Shown: positions 26,564 to 36,646 of the stretch, one piece after another | Layout of the letters: each line of letters opens with the position of its first letter | How positions within the stretch are numbered: the first letter of the stretch is position 1 | Origin: Rickettsiella endosymbiont of Aleochara curtula | Lineage (GTDB): Bacteria > Pseudomonadota > Gammaproteobacteria > Diplorickettsiales > Diplorickettsiaceae | NCBI RefSeq assembly: GCF_964030935.1 | Contig: NZ_OZ034990.1 | Span: 434,001 to 498,000, forward strand | DNA: 64,000 nucleotides | Direction: 5' to 3' | Translations under genes and position numbers: made by a program | Notes under the pieces: generated by a model | Seen by the model: the letters and a program-made list of their open reading frames with translations, nothing else | Told to the model about the DNA's origin: nothing | Database searches by the model: none

Positions 26564-28078
26564 ATGCTTAAATTTGCTGAAAAGAATCGTAAGTGGTGGA
26601 TCCTACTCGCCATGTCAAGCTCCTTGGCACTGGTATTTATTGACCAAACAGCCTTAGCCGTCGCCCTACCCGCTATACAACGCGAACTTAACCTCACTAA
26701 TAGCCTCACGCAGTGGGTCATCAACGCTTATTTATTAGCTTTAAGCGCCATTATTTTATTTGGTGGAAAAATAGGCGATAGACTCGGCCATAAACGTGCT
26801 TTTTTGTTTGGGGTGAGTGTTTTTGTGGTTTCGTCGGTATTATGTGCCCTGGCCGAATCAGGATGGTGGCTAATTACCATGCGTGCTATTCAAGGTATCG
26901 GTGGCGCCTTTATGATGCCCTCGACCAACGCTTTAGTCACTAATGCCTTTCCTAATAACGAACGTGGCAAAGCCTTAGGAATTTATGTCGCTCTGGCCGC
27001 GGTATTTCTCGCCTTAGGACCCTTATTAGGTGGATTTTTAACCCAAGTCTTTAGCTGGCGAGCGGTGTTTTGGATTAACTTTCCGATCGCACTAATCAGT
27101 ATTTTCTTAGCGATTTCTTCTGTTCCTGCTTGGCAACGCACCGAAAAATTAAATATCGATTGGTTGGGATTTTTTATCTCGATACTTTTTATTAGCGGTT
27201 TTGTTTTAGGTTTTATGGAAGGACCGAATTGGGGTTGGACTTCTGTATCGATTATCAGTTTATTTTTATTTAGTGTTGCCAGCCTTTGTGCTTTTATTGC
27301 CTGGGAAAATAAAATTAGCCATCCATTAGTTGAATTAGATCTGTTTAAAAACCTAACTTTTTCGATTTTATTTAGTGTGCTGTTGATTATCCAGGCCGTG
27401 GGCATTGTGTTTATATTTTGGGCGATATTTTTACAAAATGTTTTACATTACACGCCTTTAACCGCGGGTGTATTGTTATTACCGGCGATGTTACCGATCA
27501 TTATTATGGCGCCCGTTGGTGGTTATTTACGTGATAAATATGGGCCTAGAATACCAATGTGCTCGGGTTCGCTACTCATCGTATTTAGTCTTATTTGGAT
27601 AGGTATTTTTAGTCATCATCAAAGCTATGCTATTTTATTCCCTGGTTTGCTCGGTTTTGGTATTGGTATGCCGTTGATGCTATCTGGGATTATGGTAACG
27701 GTCATGAATATGGTCAAAGCCGAACAACGCGGGATTGCCAGTGCCATCATGAATTGTTCACGGCAATTTGGCACCTCCATAGGTTTAGCGGTATTAGCCG
27801 GATTGTTAGGCAGTTTAAATAAATGGCAACTCGGTGCTTTTTTGACGCACAGCACCGCACCCTTTGCTTCTCTAAAGGAATACCAAATCGACGGTCTATT
27901 AGTGCAATCACAACGCGCGATGCAAGCGGTCAACCATTTCTCAGCAGAAAATCTGCAAATCTTAAAAAGCGCTGCTACTAAAGCTTATACCAGCGCTTTT
28001 AGTATCACTATGTTTGTGGCAGCCTTTTTTGCGCTAATCACTTTAATGCTGATATTCAAAATACCGCGCAAAAAATAA
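26564..28078 (+). CDS. MFS multidrug exporter, DHA2 (14-TM) family
   Basis: 504 aa, about 14 hydrophobic helices, EmrB/QacA-type drug:proton antiporter. Diagnostic features: FIDQTALAVALPAIQREL in helix 1 (motif D1), the loop 2-3 motif GGKIGDRLGHKR (motif A), RAIQGIGGAFMMP (motif B), and LGPLLGGFLTQVFSWRAVFWINFPI (motif C). No EmrA-type membrane-fusion gene accompanies it. Ribosome site AAGAAG. Substrates unknown. Confidence 0.92.
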   Translation: MLKFAEKNRKWWILLAMSSSLALVFIDQTALAVALPAIQRELNLTNSLTQWVINAYLLALSAIILFGGKIGDRLGHKRAFLFGVSVFVVSSVLCALAESGWWLITMRAIQGIGGAFMMPSTNALVTNAFPNNERGKALGIYVALAAVFLALGPLLGGFLTQVFSWRAVFWINFPIALISIFLAISSVPAWQRTEKLNIDWLGFFISILFISGFVLGFMEGPNWGWTSVSIISLFLFSVASLCAFIAWENKISHPLVELDLFKNLTFSILFSVLLIIQAVGIVFIFWAIFLQNVLHYTPLTAGVLLLPAMLPIIIMAPVGGYLRDKYGPRIPMCSGSLLIVFSLIWIGIFSHHQSYAILFPGLLGFGIGMPLMLSGIMVTVMNMVKAEQRGIASAIMNCSRQFGTSIGLAVLAGLLGSLNKWQLGAFLTHSTAPFASLKEYQIDGLLVQSQRAMQAVNHFSAENLQILKSAATKAYTSAFSITMFVAAFFALITLMLIFKIPRKK

Positions 28079-28342
28079 ATAATTCTTTTAATCTTCTGTC
28101 AATTTTTTGAATTTTGGAAAAATTATTAATAAGATATTTTAATTAACTACGCAAAATCAATTAAACAAAACTTCTTCCTTACTAAAATTGTTTAGTATCT
28201 ATTTATTTTTTAAATCAATCTCTTAAGCTTTAGCTAAGAAATCTAATTTAGACTTACACTCCTATAATTGTTAGCAAATAGTTGACTCACTTTAACAACA
28301 AGGAACTAGCCATAAATTTAAAATTAAAAATTATTAAAATTC

Positions 28343-31075
28343 ATGCTGACTTCCTATAGCTTCGACCCGTGTTTAAATCTAAATATATTATTTCAAAATA
28401 CACCTCCATCGACACTACAAATCGATAATTTACCTCAACTACCTACAGATTGGTTGACTGAGTTAGAAAATAAATGCCGCGAAATTAATCCAAATTTAGA
28501 GAAAAATATTTTTTTAAAACATATTGGGCGTAATTCTAAATATAAACTTAAAACTGCATTACTTGAGCAACTCTCATATATTTACTATCGAACTTCTGGT
28601 CATTTACACGCAGCGTTATTAGACCATGAATCAAATAAAATAATTTTGTTAGCATTAATCGAAGATATAGAACAATGTACGCCGGGTTTTCACATTCGCG
28701 TCAATAAGTTGGTAAACTCATTCCAAACACCTACTACGTTGAATCAGCTATTATATTTAGTTAGAAAAAGCATCGTTCAAGAAATTGCTTGTAATTTAAC
28801 AAACTCAGTTAAATCGATATATCAAGTTCATGTCGCTGACCGTGTTAGTCGAGTTGCAAATAAACAGGGCTTAGGCATTGAACCCAATATTCAAAAAGAT
28901 CGATATAAAAGTTTATTATCCGGTGACAAAATTCGACGGGTTTTAAACGATGAATTTCCCAAATGTTTTACTGCACTTAAAATTCCATTCTTATTAACTG
29001 AACAATTACAACTTATTTTAAGTTTGCATGGATATAGAGGCGCTGAGGAAACTGGATATGCCACCGGCCCTACCGAATATATGCTGGCTATTATTCAGTT
29101 TTTTTTAACTAATCCCGCTAAACCCAATACAAATAAACTTCATCCGTTTTTTATTCTAGATAACTTTGACGAATTCGATGGCCCAACAAGGATTTATGAT
29201 CTTGATTGGCGTTTAATCCGACAACTTTTTTTTCAAAAATTAATAGAAGAAGAATATATTTCAATACCAAACCCAGCTAACTTAGTTGACTATACATACT
29301 ATCAAGCATTAGTTCCAGAAAAAGCTAATTCTGAACTTGAAACTAAATATATTCAGCATTATCTTACTCAGCAAAACTATGCGGCATTGATTGAAGACTT
29401 AATTTTAATCCAAGATAAATTTCCAGATTATTGGCAAACAATAATAAAAACCCCGATTATAATAAAAAATATTGCTAATTTTTTTGAATTTTTAAAAAGT
29501 CAGTCTCGTAACGAGGCTAATGCCAAGGACTTATTAAAAAAATTAAATCAGACCTATTCATTATTTTTTTCTCAAGATAAAGAATATGTTTTGAGTACGA
29601 TAATTGTTGACGCACACATCTACCCACCCAATGTAAATTATAATTTACTATTAAAATCAGTCAGATATTGTCCCGAAATAACCAAAGATTTTTTTAATCT
29701 TCTTTTCAAAACGCAGAGTAAGTCCTATCTATTATTTTTTGACTTGTTATTAAAAAAAAATAGTGTGGGTTCTAATCTTTTAATGTCAGCCGCGCGATAT
29801 CATACAGACACAATCAAGCTTATTTTGTATTTTTTAAATAAATATATTGATCGTATTGAAAAAGAAAAAATTTCAGAATTATTTGTTCAGCAAAATAGTG
29901 ATGGTTGGAACTTTTTTAGCTTAGCGGCTAGACATCAATCCGATGCGATGTCATGTATCTTTGATTTTATTAAGCATAATCCCTATTATTTCGATAATGA
30001 AATTTTGAGTTGGACTTTCAATCAAAAAATTAATGCTGAATGGGATTTTTTACAATTTTTAGTTCGTTACCAATCTGAGAACGAAGTAAAAGTATGTTTA
30101 GATTTTATTAGTGAAAAATTTAGGTTTACTGACGATATTAAATGGTTAGCAATGGTTTTAAATAAAAAGCATACGGGAAATTTATTGCACCTGGCGGTGC
30201 AATCTCGTCATGCAACGTTGAATAGTATTTTAAATTTTATTAGTAAACACATTAAGCACCTAGACGATCAAACCTTACAAGATTTCTTTTTAGAGTCAAA
30301 TGATACGGGTTGGAATTGTTTACACATTGCAGCATATAATAATGCGGTTAATCTGACACTTATTTTAAAGTTTATCCAACAACATATCTGCCGATTTAAT
30401 GCCATTACTTTGTGTCAATTATTTTTAGCTAAAAATCAAACTCTGCATAATTTCTTACATTTTGCTGCTTATTATCTAGACGCTGATGCTCTCGAAACGA
30501 TTTTTGGATTTATAAGAAATAACATCGAATTTTTCGATAAAACAAGCTTGCAACAATTATTTCTTCAACAAAATTCTGATGGCTGGCATTTTTTAAGCGC
30601 GGCTTACCTACATTCGGCTAAGGTAAAAATTATTTTAGATTTTATTGGCGATCATTCTGATAAATTCGAACAGAAGACAATTAAAGAAATTATCTTGCAA
30701 AAAAATAAGCACGATTATACCTGTTTACATTTAACGGCACGTTTTCAACCCGATTCCTTAAACATTATTTTGAATTTTATTAATCACTGTTTTGATACAT
30801 TTCCTGATGATCTTAAGCCATTATTTCAAAAGACCTGTAAACTAAAACTAATCACAACGTTATTTCGAAAAAAGAATACCCCCGCAAAAAATTTACTAGA
30901 CTTAAGTTTAAAGTATCAACCAGAATCTACTGCACATATATCAGGCTTTTTAGAAACGCATGCCAACAGATTCAATCTAAACAATAGCGACTTTAAAAGT
31001 TTTATTCATCAGACAGCCAATAAAGCTTTGTTAACCGATGAACATCCAAAAGTCGCAAGACTTAGGACAAAATAA
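28343..31075 (+). CDS. Large protein with about 45-residue ankyrin-like repeats (paralogue B)
   Basis: 910 aa, paralogue of the protein at 12729. Shared N-terminal marks: LPQLPTDWLTEL, CTPGFHIRVNKLVNSF, and QGLGIEPN, spaced as in paralogue A. Eight or nine repeats of about 45 residues from about residue 460 to 820, e.g. LLKKNSVGSNLLMSAARYHT and FLESNDTGWNCLHIAAYNN, each followed by an ILxFIxxHIxxF helix. More repeats carry a LH.AA form, closer to true ankyrin. No signal peptide. No ribosome site within 20 bases of ATG 28343 (an AAGGA lies 38 bases upstream), so the start or its translation is uncertain. Confidence 0.82.
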   Translation: MLTSYSFDPCLNLNILFQNTPPSTLQIDNLPQLPTDWLTELENKCREINPNLEKNIFLKHIGRNSKYKLKTALLEQLSYIYYRTSGHLHAALLDHESNKIILLALIEDIEQCTPGFHIRVNKLVNSFQTPTTLNQLLYLVRKSIVQEIACNLTNSVKSIYQVHVADRVSRVANKQGLGIEPNIQKDRYKSLLSGDKIRRVLNDEFPKCFTALKIPFLLTEQLQLILSLHGYRGAEETGYATGPTEYMLAIIQFFLTNPAKPNTNKLHPFFILDNFDEFDGPTRIYDLDWRLIRQLFFQKLIEEEYISIPNPANLVDYTYYQALVPEKANSELETKYIQHYLTQQNYAALIEDLILIQDKFPDYWQTIIKTPIIIKNIANFFEFLKSQSRNEANAKDLLKKLNQTYSLFFSQDKEYVLSTIIVDAHIYPPNVNYNLLLKSVRYCPEITKDFFNLLFKTQSKSYLLFFDLLLKKNSVGSNLLMSAARYHTDTIKLILYFLNKYIDRIEKEKISELFVQQNSDGWNFFSLAARHQSDAMSCIFDFIKHNPYYFDNEILSWTFNQKINAEWDFLQFLVRYQSENEVKVCLDFISEKFRFTDDIKWLAMVLNKKHTGNLLHLAVQSRHATLNSILNFISKHIKHLDDQTLQDFFLESNDTGWNCLHIAAYNNAVNLTLILKFIQQHICRFNAITLCQLFLAKNQTLHNFLHFAAYYLDADALETIFGFIRNNIEFFDKTSLQQLFLQQNSDGWHFLSAAYLHSAKVKIILDFIGDHSDKFEQKTIKEIILQKNKHDYTCLHLTARFQPDSLNIILNFINHCFDTFPDDLKPLFQKTCKLKLITTLFRKKNTPAKNLLDLSLKYQPESTAHISGFLETHANRFNLNNSDFKSFIHQTANKALLTDEHPKVARLRTK

Positions 31076-31101
31076 CTGCTAATTTAAGTATAGCTAAATT
31101 T

Positions 31102-32502
31102 TTACTTGCGCCGCCATTCAGTTCCACTAGCAGTATCTTCAAGTGCTACACCCAAATTCAACAATTCATCCCGTATCCTATCCGCTTCTTGCCAATTTTT
31201 AGCGATTCGCGCTGCATTGCGAGCAGCAATTAATTGGTTTATTTCATCTGAATCAGATTTATCAGGTTGTAACCCCAATTTTAGAAACTGCTCTGGATCC
31301 TGTTGTAAAATACCTAAAATACTCGCCAAATATTGCAAGCTGGCAGCATAATGCTGCGCTTGATTCTGATCCGTTTCGCGCACCCGATTAATTTCACGGG
31401 CTAACTCAAATAACACTGCCAAGGCATCGGGTGTATTAAAATCATCATCCATCGCGGTTTGAAATTTTTCTAGATACTCTCCGGTAAATTGCTTGGCATC
31501 AAAATGAGACGGTGCTTTGCCGACTAAACCGCGTAAACTGGTATACAAGCGTTGTAATGCTGCGTGTGCGATTTGCAAATTTTCTTGACTATAATTGATT
31601 GGACTACGATGATGACTCGATACTAAGAAATATCGGATCACTTCAGCAGGATATTGTTTTAAAACATCACGTAAAGTAAAAAAATTACCTAAAGACTTCG
31701 ACATCTTTTGGCGATTAGTCTGCACAAAACCAACATGGATCCAGGTATTCACAAATTTCTTAGCGGTTGCACCTTCCGATTGCGCAATTTCATTTTGATG
31801 GTGTGGAAACACCAAATCTAAACCACCGCCATGGATATCAAAATGTTCGCCTAAAGCCGCCATCGACATCGCCGAACATTCAATATGCCAACCGGGACGC
31901 CCTGCACCCCAGGGAGATTCCCAACTCGGTTCGTTGGGTTTAGCTTTTTTCCACAACACAAAATCTAAGGGATCTTTTTTAGTAATATCCACGGCGACGC
32001 GCGTCCCACTGCGTAATTTTTCCAAATTTTGATGGGCTAATTCGCCATAGGTTTTGAATTTTTCCACCGCATAACAAATATCACCATTTTCGGCTTGATA
32101 AGCATAAGCTTTATCCAGCAAAATTTGAATTAAATCTAACATCTGTGGGATAGCATCCGTTGCTCTGGGCTCATGCGTCGGTGGCAAAATGTTTAACTGC
32201 GCAAAATCTTCATGCATCGCGGTTATCATGCGCTGTGTCAATGCTGACATGCTTTCATTATTTTCTTGTGCACGTTTGATAATTTTATCGTCAATATCAG
32301 TGATATTACGCACATAATTAACCTGATAACCTTGCATACTTAAGTAACGTAACATGACATCAAAGGCTACTAATACGCGCGCATGACCTATATGACACAA
32401 ATCATAGACTGTCATGCCGCACACATACAGTCCGACTTTCTTGGCGTGCAGCGGTGTAAATTTTTCTTTTTTTTGGGTTAGTGTATTATAAATTTTTAGC
32501 AT
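31102..32502 (-). CDS. cysS: Cysteinyl-tRNA synthetase
   Basis: Class I synthetase charging tRNA-Cys. 466 aa. Motifs: [17 protein letters not shown] (zinc Cys and HIGH motif), [10 protein letters not shown] and [15 protein letters not shown] (remaining zinc ligands) and KMSKS ([10 protein letters not shown]). The start MLKIYNTL at 32502 is chosen because it matches the family N-terminus; an in-frame upstream start lies within gltX. It overlaps the end of gltX by 17 bases, so the two are co-transcribed. Confidence 0.96.
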   Translation of the reverse strand: MLKIYNTLTQKKEKFTPLHAKKVGLYVCGMTVYDLCHIGHARVLVAFDVMLRYLSMQGYQVNYVRNITDIDDKIIKRAQENNESMSALTQRMITAMHEDFAQLNILPPTHEPRATDAIPQMLDLIQILLDKAYAYQAENGDICYAVEKFKTYGELAHQNLEKLRSGTRVAVDITKKDPLDFVLWKKAKPNEPSWESPWGAGRPGWHIECSAMSMAALGEHFDIHGGGLDLVFPHHQNEIAQSEGATAKKFVNTWIHVGFVQTNRQKMSKSLGNFFTLRDVLKQYPAEVIRYFLVSSHHRSPINYSQENLQIAHAALQRLYTSLRGLVGKAPSHFDAKQFTGEYLEKFQTAMDDDFNTPDALAVLFELAREINRVRETDQNQAQHYAASLQYLASILGILQQDPEQFLKLGLQPDKSDSDEINQLIAARNAARIAKNWQEADRIRDELLNLGVALEDTASGTEWRRK

Positions 32503-33889
32503 GGAGTATTCTCTCGCGAATTTTTTCATTGCCTAACAGGCTAAATAATTTAGCCAGCTCAGGACCATCATGACGTCCAGTCAATGCCAAACGTAATGGC
32601 GCAAATAAAGCTTTCCCTTTGAGATTTAATTTTTCTTGCACCTGTTTTATTAAGACTTTAAAATCAGAGTTTCCCTGCGCTGATAAATCTAAGACTGCCT
32701 GCCAATAAAGCGGATCGACTTTTCGCAAAAAAATCTTGGTTTCTACTGAAAAGTTTAAAGCGTTAGCTTCGCCAAATATAATACGAGCCCACTCAAGCGC
32801 CTCATCAGGAAAACAAATCGTCCCGCGCATTAATTCTATAAAGTCTACGCTTACCTCGTTCGGCACACTATTTTGTATTTTAGCATCCATCCATGCGCCA
32901 AGCTTTTCATTAGACAAATGTAATAAAGCTTGCTTTTGCCAATACAATAATTGAGCTTGGTCATAGCGTGCGGGTGATTTACCGAGACGACTCAGTGAAA
33001 ATTGTTTTGCCAAGGCGTGAATGTCCAGAAAATTCGGATCGGTATAAGTATGACCTAAGCGCGCCAAATAATTTTGTAAGGCTTCAGCAAAATAGCCGCT
33101 CTCGCGAAAACTTTTAATACTAAAACTGCCATGTCGCTTCGATAGCGGCGCGCCATCATCGCCGACAATTAAGGCCATGTGTCCATAAGCCGGAATAGTT
33201 AAACTTAACGCCTCTAATATCATCATCTGCCTGGGTGTATTGGTCAAATGATCTTCGCCGCGCAGTACATGCGTCACATTCATTAAGGCATCATCAATGG
33301 CATTACAAAAGAAAAATGCGGCTGAGCCATCACTGCGCTGAATCACAAAATCGCCGATATCATCACTGGCGAAGCTTTGTTCACCTTTGACAAAATCATC
33401 AAAACGAATAACTTGTTTCGGCAGAACATGAAAACGCAAGCTAGCGAGTTGACCTTGAGCTTTTTTCTCGGCCACTTGCTCCGCCGTCAACAAACGACAT
33501 TGACCACTGTAACGCGGTGGTTTGCCTAATGCCAACTGACGTTTACGCATCATGAGCAACTCTGCTTCGCTACAAAAACAGGGATAAGCACGCCCGATAC
33601 CCACTAATTGCTCATAATAAAGTGTGTAAATCGCTTGCCTTTGCGATTGGTAATAAGGTCCCAGACCTTTTTCTTGACCAGGGCCTTCCTGCCAAGGTAA
33701 ACCTAGCCAAAGCAAGTCTTCTTCTAATTCTTTAGCCAGTGTTAGCAGCGAGCGCGTTGCATCACTATCTTCTATGCGCAATAAAAAACAACCGGCTTGA
33801 GAGTGGGCAAATAAAAAATTAAATAAAGCGGTTCTAGCATTACCTAAATGGATATGACCGGTAGGACTAGGTGCAAAACGAGTTTTCAT
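32486..33889 (-). CDS. gltX: Glutamyl-tRNA synthetase (paralogue 1)
   Basis: Class I synthetase, 467 aa. Starts [16 protein letters not shown] (HIGH-type motif HLGN), with [12 protein letters not shown] and the KMSKS equivalent LSKRHGSF. Zn-type Cys region CFCSEAEL and CRLL is retained. A second gltX lies at 62016. In bacteria lacking GlnRS, one of two GluRS copies often charges tRNA-Gln for GatCAB amidation; which copy does so cannot be decided here. Operon with cysS. Confidence 0.94.
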   Translation of the reverse strand: MKTRFAPSPTGHIHLGNARTALFNFLFAHSQAGCFLLRIEDSDATRSLLTLAKELEEDLLWLGLPWQEGPGQEKGLGPYYQSQRQAIYTLYYEQLVGIGRAYPCFCSEAELLMMRKRQLALGKPPRYSGQCRLLTAEQVAEKKAQGQLASLRFHVLPKQVIRFDDFVKGEQSFASDDIGDFVIQRSDGSAAFFFCNAIDDALMNVTHVLRGEDHLTNTPRQMMILEALSLTIPAYGHMALIVGDDGAPLSKRHGSFSIKSFRESGYFAEALQNYLARLGHTYTDPNFLDIHALAKQFSLSRLGKSPARYDQAQLLYWQKQALLHLSNEKLGAWMDAKIQNSVPNEVSVDFIELMRGTICFPDEALEWARIIFGEANALNFSVETKIFLRKVDPLYWQAVLDLSAQGNSDFKVLIKQVQEKLNLKGKALFAPLRLALTGRHDGPELAKLFSLLGNEKIRERILHAKNL

Positions 33890-33941
33890 AATCAACTATT
33901 TGTTTAAAATTTTGGTATCCTGGTACAGATTAAAAATAATC

Positions 33942-34019
33942 CGTCATGGCGAAAGCAAAACGTCAGTGAGGCTGCGGCCACGCATGGATTGCCACGCACC
34001 TACGGTGCTCGCAATGACG
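33942..34019. repeat. Dispersed palindromic repeat, copy 6
   Basis: About 78 bp, starting CGTCATGGCGAAAGC and ending GCTCGCAATGACG, with half copies following at about 34037-34051 and 34060-34074. Sits between divergent gltX and lpxH, so promoters of both must be very close to or inside it. Confidence 0.8.
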
Positions 34020-34126
34020 ATTAATCTTTTACGTGGTGCTCGCAATGACGAGGGTTGCTAGCACTGCAATGACGAAAAATGTTTTAATAATCTCCTGCCA
34101 ACTAATTTACGCTATGATTGTGTCAT

Positions 34127-34978
34127 ATGTCGACCCTCTTTATATCCGATTTACATCTCAGTAACGACCAGCCTGCTATGACGCAGTTGTTTTTGAATTT
34201 TTTACAACAGCAAGCCAAGCACGCTGAGGCTTTATATATATTAGGCGATCTATTTGAAACCTGGATCGGTGATGATAATTTAAACCCATACTATCAGAAA
34301 ATTATAGCGGCACTTGCCGAGCTAACCGCCCAGGGTGTTGCGACTTACTTCATGCCCGGGAATCGAGACTTTCTCATCGGTAAGCATTTTATTCAGCAAA
34401 CCGGCTGTCGCTATCTTGCTGATCCAACCATTATTGATTTGTATGGAAGACCAACACTACTCACCCATGGTGATAGTTGGTGCACACTCGATAAACATTA
34501 TCTGCGCTATCGACGCTGGTCGCGTTATCCCTTTTTCCAAAGCTTATTTTTACATCTTCCCTTAGTATGGCGACAAAAAATTGCGAATTATTTACGCGGG
34601 CAAGAACACACCACCATGCCGACTAATACCGCAAAATATGATGTAGTCATGGCAGATTTTCTGGCTTGCTTAAAACACTATCCGGGAACACAACAGATTA
34701 TTCATGGTCATACGCATTTACCGTGTATTCAATTAATAAGACAAACAGAAAGTATACACTCGCAGCAATTGGTTTTAGGGCAAGGCACCTTGAAAATAAG
34801 CAACCCGAATATATTCAAGATACATGAGGATTGCGAGTTGAGCGGCAACGCAGACAAAAGTTCAAGTGCGAAGAATATATGGATAAAACGTTTTGTATTA
34901 AGCGATTGGCAGCCCACAAAAGGCAATGTATTAGTGGCGTTACCGAATCAAACCTGCAAATTAATATATTTCGGTTAA
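34127..34978 (+). CDS. lpxH: UDP-2,3-diacylglucosamine diphosphatase with in-frame insertion
   Basis: Lipid A pathway enzyme cleaving UDP-2,3-diacylglucosamine to lipid X; calcineurin-fold metallophosphoesterase. 283 aa. Metal motifs in order: SDLHLS, LGDLFETWIGDD, MPGNRDFLIG, LTHGDSWC, and HGHTHLP. The family C-terminus (RFVLSDWQPTKGNVLV) is present but displaced by about 30 extra residues (about 223-254) encoded by a repeat element shared with 63443-63522. ATG at 34127 chosen to give the family N-terminus MSTLFISDLH. Confidence 0.94.
   Translation: MSTLFISDLHLSNDQPAMTQLFLNFLQQQAKHAEALYILGDLFETWIGDDNLNPYYQKIIAALAELTAQGVATYFMPGNRDFLIGKHFIQQTGCRYLADPTIIDLYGRPTLLTHGDSWCTLDKHYLRYRRWSRYPFFQSLFLHLPLVWRQKIANYLRGQEHTTMPTNTAKYDVVMADFLACLKHYPGTQQIIHGHTHLPCIQLIRQTESIHSQQLVLGQGTLKISNPNIFKIHEDCELSGNADKSSSAKNIWIKRFVLSDWQPTKGNVLVALPNQTCKLIYFG
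34799..34880 (+). repeat. Coding-capable interspersed element, copy A (inside lpxH)
   Basis: 82 bp aligned with 63443-63522 with strong identity, including an 11-base exact block TACATGAGGAT followed by TGCGA. Translated in the lpxH frame it gives SNPNIFKIHEDCELSGNAD, matching SNRNVWVIHEDCDLNGNTD in copy B. A 2-base insertion after this point shifts the rest relative to copy B. Confidence 0.85.
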
Positions 34979-35105
34979 ATGTAAGGAAACTTTATCTATT
35001 CACTAGCCTTTTCTTTACTTTTTACAATTCGGTAATTTTTACCTCGACCTAGATTACTTTAAAGATGAATTTAGGACTAACCTGGCTTCATTACATATCA
35101 CTATT

Positions 35106-35395
35106 TTGGCAAAAAGATGCATTTTTGTTTCGAAAGATGACAAGAAAATTAGCTTAAATGAAGATGTGCAAGATAAGCTTTTTAGCTATTTAACAATTAA
35201 TGAACTAAAAAATACAGCAGGAGCGAGTTTAGAAAAAAAGAAAGGAAAAAGCAAGAAAATACAATTGAAAAAACTAAAAGTCCGGTTCCTATTAACACTA
35301 GTAGGTTAACCGCTTCTTTATTGTTTTCAACACCACAACAAGAAGCACAAAAAGAAGTTTATGCAACTAAAACATCGATACTAGCTAAGAAATAA
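35106..35395 (+). pseudogene. Frameshifted small gene, possible F-box-like remnant
   Basis: An open frame of 67 codons (35106-35309, no ATG) reads SLNEDVQDKLFSYLTINELK, which loosely recalls an F-box helix pattern (LPxxxxxxIFSYLxxxEL). The natural-looking continuation PVPINTSRLTASLLFSTPQQ and onward to a stop at 35393 lies in another frame, joined near 35276. One frameshift thus splits the gene. It sits in a 507-base gap between lpxH and the 340-aa gene. The F-box similarity is weak and unverified. Confidence 0.45.
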
Positions 35396-35485
35396 AAACC
35401 TGTTTAAACATAAAAATACTATCAGTACAAAGCAGGTCTCTACCAACCTCTTTCCTAGCAAGTTATGGGATCTAGTTAAATTGCA

Positions 35486-36508
35486 TTATTTTTGAGTCAT
35501 TCCATCTACCGCTATTTTGATTATATTAGAGAGGGGTTCAGTATTATCATCTAAAATTTGTTCAGATACTGAGGTTCCATCCTCTGATATAAAGAAAAAA
35601 GATCCATGCTTTGAGTTAAGAGCATTTTTAGAGCTAAAATAACTTTTAAGTTTATCTAAAATTATCTGTAAAAATTCAGTCATTTTTTCAAAGACAGTTC
35701 TTTCATCTAAAATATCTTTATATTCATCTTTACATTCGAGTTTGGAGTCTACTAAATCAAACTGAGCTATCCAACCTGCTTTATTAATAGGTTTAATATT
35801 TACTTTATAGGTCGCTGCTCCTTTAACAAAAAAATCATCACCTGTTTTTTCTAATATTTCATTGATACTTGTATCGCAAACTTTTTGTGTAGAAAAATCA
35901 ACTTGTATGAACAAACTCTCATCTGCGTAGGTTAAATTAAGTGTTCTTTTTTCAGGAGTAGAAAAAATATAGCGGCCCTTAGAGAGAATTTCGACATTAG
36001 GATAGATAAACCCCTGATGCAGATAGGTTCTTAAAAATTTTTCAAAGGACGTTTCTTGCAACATTTGTTTAGTTGGTTTGCGAGTAAGCTCTTCAAAAAA
36101 TTCATCCGTAGTAAGGGCTGGATCAAGTTCTTCTATCGCTGGCTTACTTATTGGTTGTTTGCTTACAAGTACGTCAAAAATTGAATCTATAACTTGGCTT
36201 GACTGCATATCAGCAGCGGTCGATTTATTGGGTTGTTTTCTAAAAAGCGCTTCAAAAATTAAGCGCGCAGCAAACTCTATAGGAATCTCTTGCTGAGTAT
36301 CCTTGTCGCGAAATTCAATAGATTCCCTTGCACTTTTAAGGATTGAATCCATTGATACTCCATTGATATGAAGCTCTCCATTGCTTCTTTCAAGATCTTT
36401 TATAAAAGACTCTTTATAGGTTGAATCTAAATCTTTAGTGATTTCTTTATCAGATTCTCTATCCTGTATATATTTCCATAACTTTTTTGTATTTTGAAAA
36501 GTTGCCAT
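35486..36508 (-). CDS. Hypothetical protein, 340 aa
   Basis: Not recognised. Acidic soluble protein without signal peptide. Between residues 85 and 150 a short motif recurs three times: IFEALFRKQPNKS, IFDVLVSKQPISK, and FFEELTRKPTKQ, each about 30 residues apart, which suggests internal duplication. The rest is mixed alpha/beta. AT-rich codon use and neighbourhood fit a putative secreted protein, but there is no direct evidence. Confidence 0.7.
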   Translation of the reverse strand: MATFQNTKKLWKYIQDRESDKEITKDLDSTYKESFIKDLERSNGELHINGVSMDSILKSARESIEFRDKDTQQEIPIEFAARLIFEALFRKQPNKSTAADMQSSQVIDSIFDVLVSKQPISKPAIEELDPALTTDEFFEELTRKPTKQMLQETSFEKFLRTYLHQGFIYPNVEILSKGRYIFSTPEKRTLNLTYADESLFIQVDFSTQKVCDTSINEILEKTGDDFFVKGAATYKVNIKPINKAGWIAQFDLVDSKLECKDEYKDILDERTVFEKMTEFLQIILDKLKSYFSSKNALNSKHGSFFFISEDGTSVSEQILDDNTEPLSNIIKIAVDGMTQK

Positions 36509-36646
36509 AGCTTTTTCTCAAAAATCTATCTATTTAAGACATTTTACAGATTTTTCATTAATGAAACATTAAGCGCCTCTAAACGCTTACTCTTACCCTT
36601 ACTATAAGGCTAAAATATTCCTCTGTTGCAATTAGGCTTAATCAAG

